Below the pieces are notes generated by a model. That model made no database searches. It was not told the DNA's origin and saw only the letters and a program-made list of their open reading frames with translations. Shown one piece after another: positions 1 to 3,073 of a stretch of DNA of 5,645 nucleotides. The stretch's first letter is position 1. Every line of letters starts with the position of its first letter. The translations under genes were made by a program, and so were the position numbers. The stretch lies in NCBI GenBank assembly GCA_028688535.1, contig JAQTXY010000149.1, positions 1 through 5,645 on the forward strand, given 5' to 3'. Source of the DNA: Methanothrix sp. GTDB taxonomy: Archaea; Halobacteriota; Methanosarcinia; Methanotrichales; Methanotrichaceae.

Positions 1-218
1 ATCCCTGCCACTTTCCAGACCAGGACTGCTCGCTTTGCTTTTGCCCATTTTATCCCTGCAAAGACAGCAGAACAGGCGGGCGAGAGGTGGACGGTGCCTG
101 GTCCTGCCAGTCCTGCCGCATAATTCACATGTCCAATGTGGCAGAGATGGTCCTCGATGGCCTTATGAGGGGAGAGTCCATAGGTGCCGTCTGGAAAAAT
201 CTGGAGGCGCTGCTGTGA
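1..218 (+). CDS. Cysteine-rich small-domain (zf-like) protein, C-terminal part; cobamide operon
   Basis: An open frame enters from the left edge (first full codon at position 3) and stops with TGA at 216-218, leaving 71 visible residues. It opens with PCHF and continues through DCSLCFCPFYPC, a Gly-Gly turn and WSCQSCRIIH. That gives seven cysteines (visible residues 2, 9, 12, 14, 19, 35, 38) and a histidine at 42, followed by a helical tail (SNVAEMVLDGLM...). This pattern matches my memory of the Pfam 'cysteine-rich small domain' (zf-like), described as probably metal binding and found in archaea and anaerobes beside, or fused to, cobalamin genes. Its biochemical role is not established. The two bases before the first codon, AT, would fit a Tyr codon as in a YPCHF motif, so probably only a short N-terminal part is missing, but a larger fusion cannot be excluded. 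It lies 10 nt upstream of cbiB and is probably co-transcribed with it. An overlapping frame from about 35 to 232 is a shadow of this gene. Confidence 0.82.
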   Translation, partial: PCHFPDQDCSLCFCPFYPCKDSRTGGREVDGAWSCQSCRIIHMSNVAEMVLDGLMRGESIGAVWKNLEALL

Positions 219-222
219 GGAG
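217..222 (+). promoter_or_regulatory. Shine-Dalgarno of cbiB, overlapping the upstream stop codon
   Basis: GAGGAG at 217-222 lies 6 nt before the ATG at 229 and shares bases with the TGA at 216-218. The spacing picks ATG 229 over the in-frame GTG at 184, which would sit inside the upstream gene. The overlap suggests translational coupling of the two genes. Confidence 0.75.
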
Positions 223-228
223 CAGGCA

Positions 229-1167
229 ATGATTACAGAAAGCCTGGCCGTGTTTCTCCTGGCTATAGCCTTCGACATCCTCTTAGGCGAGATGCCGGCT
301 AGGATTCATCCTGTGGTCTGGATTGGAAAGCTCATAGCCTTCCTGCGCTCCAGGGTTACGCCCAGCAAGGCGGGCGGAATTGTTCTGGCTTTAATAGTAA
401 TAGCAGCAACGGTTCTATCCGGCCACTTGATGGTTAGAGCGGCAGGATATGTTCCCCTATTGTCTCTGCTGGTCTCTGCTTACCTGCTCAAGTCCACCTT
501 CGCGATCAAATGTCTGCTACAGGTCTCCCGAGATATCGGACTGATGATTGACAGAGACATGAATGAGGCCAAGTCGATGCTTCCTGCACTGGTGGGCCGC
601 GATACCAGCTCTCTCTCCAAGAGTCAGGCCAGCTCGGCAGTGATAGAGTCGCTCTCTGAGAACTATGTGGACTCTATCCTCTCGCCCATTTTTTACTATC
701 TTGTCTTTGCGCCCCTGGGCTATGGCCTCGAGGCTGCCTTAGCCTTCAAGGCCATCAGCACCATGGACTCCATGGTCGGCTACAAAACCAAAGGTCTCAA
801 GGAGATTGGCTTTGCCGGAGCCAGGCTTGATGATCTGGCCAACTACATTCCCGCCCGCCTATCCATTATTCTCATCGCCCTGGCCCGGCCCGCCAGTGCA
901 AGCACTGCTCTGCGCGCGGCGCTGCGCGATCACAACAAGACGCCCAGCCCTAACTCAGGCTGGCCTATGGCAGCCCTGGCCGGCGCTCTGCATATCCGCC
1001 TGGAGAAGCCCGGCTACTATGTGCTGGAGGAAGATGGCAATGAGCCGGATACCTCGGATGTGCCACGTGCCCTGCGTCTTATGCAGACCGCAATCGCTCT
1101 TACCCTGGCCGCGGCATTATTGGTCTTGTTTTTTGGACCCATTTGCAGCGACCTCATGCCGATATAA
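229..1167 (+). CDS. cbiB: Adenosylcobinamide-phosphate synthase (CbiB/CobD)
   Basis: This is a 312-residue integral membrane protein of normal family length. The family joins adenosylcobyric acid to (R)-1-aminopropan-2-ol O-phosphate, an ATP-dependent step that gives adenosylcobinamide phosphate just before the nucleotide loop is assembled. Family signatures are clear and in order: FDILLGEMPARIHPVVWIG near the N-terminus (residues 15-33), GRDTSSL (123-129), ESLSENYVDSILSPIFYY (140-157), a segment with TMDSMVGYKTKG (178-189), ARLDDLANYIPARLS (198-212) and PSPNSGWPMAALAGAL (239-254). Hydrophobic segments at about 5-20, 50-64, 75-97, 154-175, 211-222 and 286-305 fit a polytopic membrane protein. 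The start at ATG 229 is set by GAGGAG 6 nt upstream. The gene follows a Cys-rich small-domain gene with a 10-nt gap, consistent with a cobamide operon that continues left of the window. In archaea the same protein is often named CobD, which must not be confused with the unrelated threonine-phosphate decarboxylase CobD of Salmonella. No truncation or frameshift is visible. Confidence 0.96.
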   Translation: MITESLAVFLLAIAFDILLGEMPARIHPVVWIGKLIAFLRSRVTPSKAGGIVLALIVIAATVLSGHLMVRAAGYVPLLSLLVSAYLLKSTFAIKCLLQVSRDIGLMIDRDMNEAKSMLPALVGRDTSSLSKSQASSAVIESLSENYVDSILSPIFYYLVFAPLGYGLEAALAFKAISTMDSMVGYKTKGLKEIGFAGARLDDLANYIPARLSIILIALARPASASTALRAALRDHNKTPSPNSGWPMAALAGALHIRLEKPGYYVLEEDGNEPDTSDVPRALRLMQTAIALTLAAALLVLFFGPICSDLMPI

Positions 1168-1211
1168 TCTCTCGGCTCTTGGCTATTCGCGAAGCGGAAT
1201 TGTGGAGGAGC

Positions 1212-1454
1212 ATGGACGAGAAGACAGAGATGGCCCAGGAACCAGAGGAAACCGCCAAAACAGACATAAAAAACAAGGATCGGATTGAGAACTGTCTCTT
1301 GAGATTATGTGCCGTTATAAATGGAACTTGGAATGATATCCTGGCTTCAATTCAGTCAATATCATTCCTGAGAGAAACTGCGCTATATATCGATTGTACT
1401 ATTCTTGCCATATGGAAGAGAAGAAAAACCGGCCGAAACAAAGGTAAGTATTGA
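1212..1454 (+). CDS. Doubtful small ORF after cbiB
   Basis: An open frame runs from ATG 1212 to TGA 1452-1454 (80 residues). It can be extended back to a TTG at 1143 inside cbiB or started later at ATG 1230. The product begins with a charged stretch (DEKTEMAQEPEETAK), then a moderately hydrophobic middle (about residues 29-65 from ATG 1212) and a basic end (KRRKTGRNKGKY). I recognise no family. Support is weak. A GGAGGAG at 1204-1210 is only 1 nt from ATG 1212 and 19 nt from ATG 1230. The base composition becomes AT-rich, unlike the neighbouring genes, and a perfect 10-bp inverted repeat lies inside it. It may be chance, a decayed gene, or 3' untranslated sequence of the cbiB transcript. Confidence 0.25.
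   Translation: MDEKTEMAQEPEETAKTDIKNKDRIENCLLRLCAVINGTWNDILASIQSISFLRETALYIDCTILAIWKRRKTGRNKGKY
1330..1368. repeat. Perfect 10-bp inverted repeat (hairpin) downstream of cbiB
   Basis: GGAATGATAT at 1330-1339 is the exact reverse complement of ATATCATTCC at 1359-1368, with a 19-nt spacer. A further CTG (1341-1343) and CAG (1353-1355) can pair inside the spacer. In RNA this makes a stem-loop about 160 nt after the cbiB stop. No T-run follows on either strand, so it is not a classical terminator. It could be an RNA-processing or stability element, or a protein-binding dyad. Position and symmetry are seen directly; any role is inference. Confidence 0.55.
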
Positions 1455-1476
1455 ATTATTAGATCGTATCAATTTT

Positions 1477-1509
1477 AAAAAAAAATGACGGATTGTTCTC
1501 GATCAATCC
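1477..1509 (-). terminator. Stem plus T9 terminator of the secreted-protein gene
   Basis: Read on the minus strand, GGATTG and CAATCC (1490-1495 and 1504-1509) form a 6-bp stem with an 8-nt loop. It is followed by GTCA and nine consecutive T (A9 on the plus strand at 1477-1485). The site begins about 40 nt after the stop of the gene at 1550-2278. Archaeal RNA polymerase ends transcription mainly at oligo-T runs, so the T9 is the key element. On the plus strand the same stem is not followed by T, so it should act for the minus strand only. Confidence 0.7.
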
Positions 1510-1549
1510 CTTCCACACGAGGGCGGCCTTTGGCCAGCTCCCGCGGCCT

Positions 1550-2278
1550 TCAGCTCGTTGCCAGATAGACTTTTACGTAGCTTGCCTTGAGATCGCCAGC
1601 CTTCGCAGGCAGCTCTTCAGCTTTGTTCTCTTTAGCCAGGCTCATTACCTCATCCAAGTTAGCCCTGATTGATTTGATTCCCGGCTCGCTGCTGATAGCC
1701 TCTACGGCTCGCAATTTTTCGTCTGCCTTGGGGTAGACTTCCAATACCATTGATGCGTCCTTATTATTGGCTGCATCTAATACTTCTTCCATGACATCGT
1801 GGAAATCAACCAATGCCACGCTGAGCGGCAGTAATCCATTGCGAGTAAGGATCTTCTGGAAGATCGGCCTGACCCCTTCAAGCATGCTGTGAACCTCTGT
1901 CAGGTTGCCGGTGTAGATGCCTTCCTTCACATCAGATATAATGGCAGATGCATTTGCCATATCTCCAGAAAACTGTTCATCAGAGGCAATTGCCGCAGGC
2001 CGATAATCCTTGTACTTCTCCTGGAAGACTGCCAGAGCAGATGTGAGGTTTTCGTATGAATTGATTGACTCGTTACGCTTTGCCTGTCCTGTAGCAAAGA
2101 GCGTCTCTTTGTAGGGATTATTGACCGAGTTGAAGTCCTCTAAAAAGAGACTATTATTAGTTTCCTGGGCGGCTTTTATGATAGAGACATTATCCAGGCC
2201 GCTGACGGGGCCTTCTGTAGGTTCTGATGCCATAGTCAATGACGAAATCAGACTCAATATTAATATTAATTTATACAT
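1550..2278 (-). CDS. Secreted, sequon-rich helical protein of unknown function
   Basis: The protein has 242 residues from the ATG at 2278-2276. The N-terminus, MYKLILILSLISSLTMA followed by SEP, is a short Sec-type signal peptide with likely cleavage after Ala17. No lipobox cysteine, later transmembrane segment or C-terminal anchor is visible, so the mature protein should be free outside the cell or loosely surface-bound. It has no cysteine at all. It carries six N-X-S/T sequons (Asn30, 41, 69, 77, 109, 125), fitting archaeal N-glycosylation; none lies in the last 115 residues. The body is rich in Ala, Glu, Lys and Leu and looks mainly helical, for instance around residues 75-92, 152-172 and 180-195. 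This could be a helical bundle, but I recognise no family and assign no function. A longer frame begins at ATG 2317, but that codon lies directly beside the TATA box and would add 13 residues before an intact signal peptide. ATG 2278 is therefore preferred. The gene stands alone, with its own promoter and terminator. Confidence 0.85.
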   Translation of the reverse strand: MYKLILILSLISSLTMASEPTEGPVSGLDNVSIIKAAQETNNSLFLEDFNSVNNPYKETLFATGQAKRNESINSYENLTSALAVFQEKYKDYRPAAIASDEQFSGDMANASAIISDVKEGIYTGNLTEVHSMLEGVRPIFQKILTRNGLLPLSVALVDFHDVMEEVLDAANNKDASMVLEVYPKADEKLRAVEAISSEPGIKSIRANLDEVMSLAKENKAEELPAKAGDLKASYVKVYLATS

Positions 2279-2317
2279 AGTTATATCCAACCCAAAAGTT
2301 TCTATTAGCTTGAGCAT

Positions 2318-2337
2318 AATATTATTTAACGATTTCG
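2318..2337 (-). promoter_or_regulatory. TATA box and BRE-like element of the secreted-protein gene
   Basis: On the minus strand a CGAAAT stretch (about 2332-2337) precedes TTAAATAA (2322-2329) and further A/T bases. This resembles an archaeal BRE plus TATA box. A start of transcription about 25 nt downstream would fall near 2300, giving a leader of about 22 nt to ATG 2278. That leader includes a weak GGTTGGAT ribosome-site-like sequence (2286-2293). Confidence 0.5.
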
Positions 2338-2391
2338 AAGATATTTCCTGGTGCTTGAAAGAGAAGAGAACAAAGACAATTCAGCATAATG

Positions 2392-2416
2392 TTTATCCGA
2401 TTCGAGAGAAGAGTGA
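2392..2416 (+). promoter_or_regulatory. Possible promoter and ribosome site of the 2417 gene
   Basis: A weak TATA-like TTTAT lies at 2392-2396, 23-29 nt before the candidate starts at 2417 and 2423. If it is used, the transcript would be leaderless or nearly so. Alternatively the purine-rich GAGAAGAGTGA at 2406-2416 serves as a ribosome site; its GAGTGA part is 6 nt from ATG 2423. The two readings point to different transcription starts, and the sequence does not settle it. Confidence 0.3.
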
Positions 2417-3073
2417 ATGCAAATGGAAACTATGGGAGATCTCCTGGAGAAGGTTCGCGAGTTTGCGCTGCATAGCTTTACCAAAGAAGAGGCCCAAAAG
2501 CTCTTTGGCTGGAATGTGCGCGATATCGCCGTCAAGAGTGCCGAGAGCGACGAGAGCTATATTTACATTACCTTTGAAAACGGATACACTCTATTCATCA
2601 GGTATTTCCTCAATTTAGATCCGACTGAGACCGAGGACACCTGCGAGTTTACCTTTGGCCTCCTGACCGACCTGCGCTCTCGCATCAGATATGACGTTCA
2701 TTATGCTGGCTACATACATGGCCAGGGATATATCCGGCTGCGCATCGCCGAAACCAAGAACCGAATGCAGCAAATGTTGCTGGAAGAATTTTATGTCCCT
2801 GCCCTAAAGAATATCTACAAGCCCATTATCCACAAGTTTGAGGGCTTTTATGGCCGGGACTTCTTCGGCGTGGAGGCAGAAAAAGCTCGCGGCGAGATAT
2901 TTTATGCTCCAGTTCGCTCCAGAAGTGAACATAAGGTGGCTCACATCGGCGAAGTGATGGGACGATTGAATGAACTGGATCTTCTCCTCAAGGAGCCACA
3001 GATCAGACATGCCTTGGCGGAGAACGACCTGCAACTGAGTCTGTTGCCCTCCATGGTCTGGTCCGACCTCTAG
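2417..3073 (+). CDS. Soluble protein of unknown function, 218 aa
   Basis: The frame runs from ATG 2417 to TAG 3071-3073. In-frame ATGs also occur at 2423 and 2432. The one at 2423 has GAGTGA 6 nt upstream, so the true product may be 216 residues. There is no signal peptide and no membrane segment, and only one cysteine, so it is probably cytoplasmic. The N-terminus (about 1-35) looks helical, with SFTKEEAQKLFGW. It is followed by strand-like stretches (ESYIYITFENGYTLFIRYFL, about 47-66; RIRYDVHYAGYIHGQGYIRLRI, about 88-109). A helical part comes next (KNRMQQMLLEEFYVPALKNI), then an aromatic stretch (HKFEGFYGRDFFG) and a helical end (EVMGRLNELDLLLKEPQIRHAL). This suggests an alpha/beta fold. 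I recognise no domain, catalytic motif or homologue and give no function. It diverges from the secreted-protein gene, and its stop shares CTAG with that of the TPR gene. Intact length, regular composition and a clean frame argue that it is a real gene. Confidence 0.85.
   Translation: MQMETMGDLLEKVREFALHSFTKEEAQKLFGWNVRDIAVKSAESDESYIYITFENGYTLFIRYFLNLDPTETEDTCEFTFGLLTDLRSRIRYDVHYAGYIHGQGYIRLRIAETKNRMQQMLLEEFYVPALKNIYKPIIHKFEGFYGRDFFGVEAEKARGEIFYAPVRSRSEHKVAHIGEVMGRLNELDLLLKEPQIRHALAENDLQLSLLPSMVWSDL

Larger units (their letters stand above)
1168..1549. other. Intergenic stretch between convergent genes
   Basis: This 382-nt gap separates the end of cbiB from the end of the minus-strand secreted-protein gene. 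It holds the doubtful ORF at 1212-1454, the inverted repeat at 1330-1368 and the terminator at 1477-1509. The part from about 1270 to 1490 is clearly AT-richer than the coding sequence on either side. No tRNA-like, insertion-sequence or CRISPR structure was seen. Confidence 0.6.

Noticed and set aside
1129..1134. T6 run near the end of cbiB as a possible terminator
   Set aside because: It lies within the coding sequence for the last hydrophobic segment (Leu-Phe-Phe codons), before the stop, and has no stem.
806..1288. 160-codon plus-strand open frame
   Set aside because: It lies in another frame over cbiB, whose own frame carries all the family motifs. Its Pro/Trp/Cys-rich composition is typical of a shadow frame.
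1523..1556. Direct repeat of GCGGCCTT (1523-1530 and 1543-1550), each followed by CAGCTC
   Set aside because: It is a short imperfect duplication at the end of the secreted-protein gene, within GC-rich sequence. It is likely slippage or chance, with no partner elsewhere in the window.
2121..2618. 165-codon plus-strand open frame across the divergent spacer
   Set aside because: It crosses the promoter region and overlaps two better genes. It has no good start signal and its composition is irregular.
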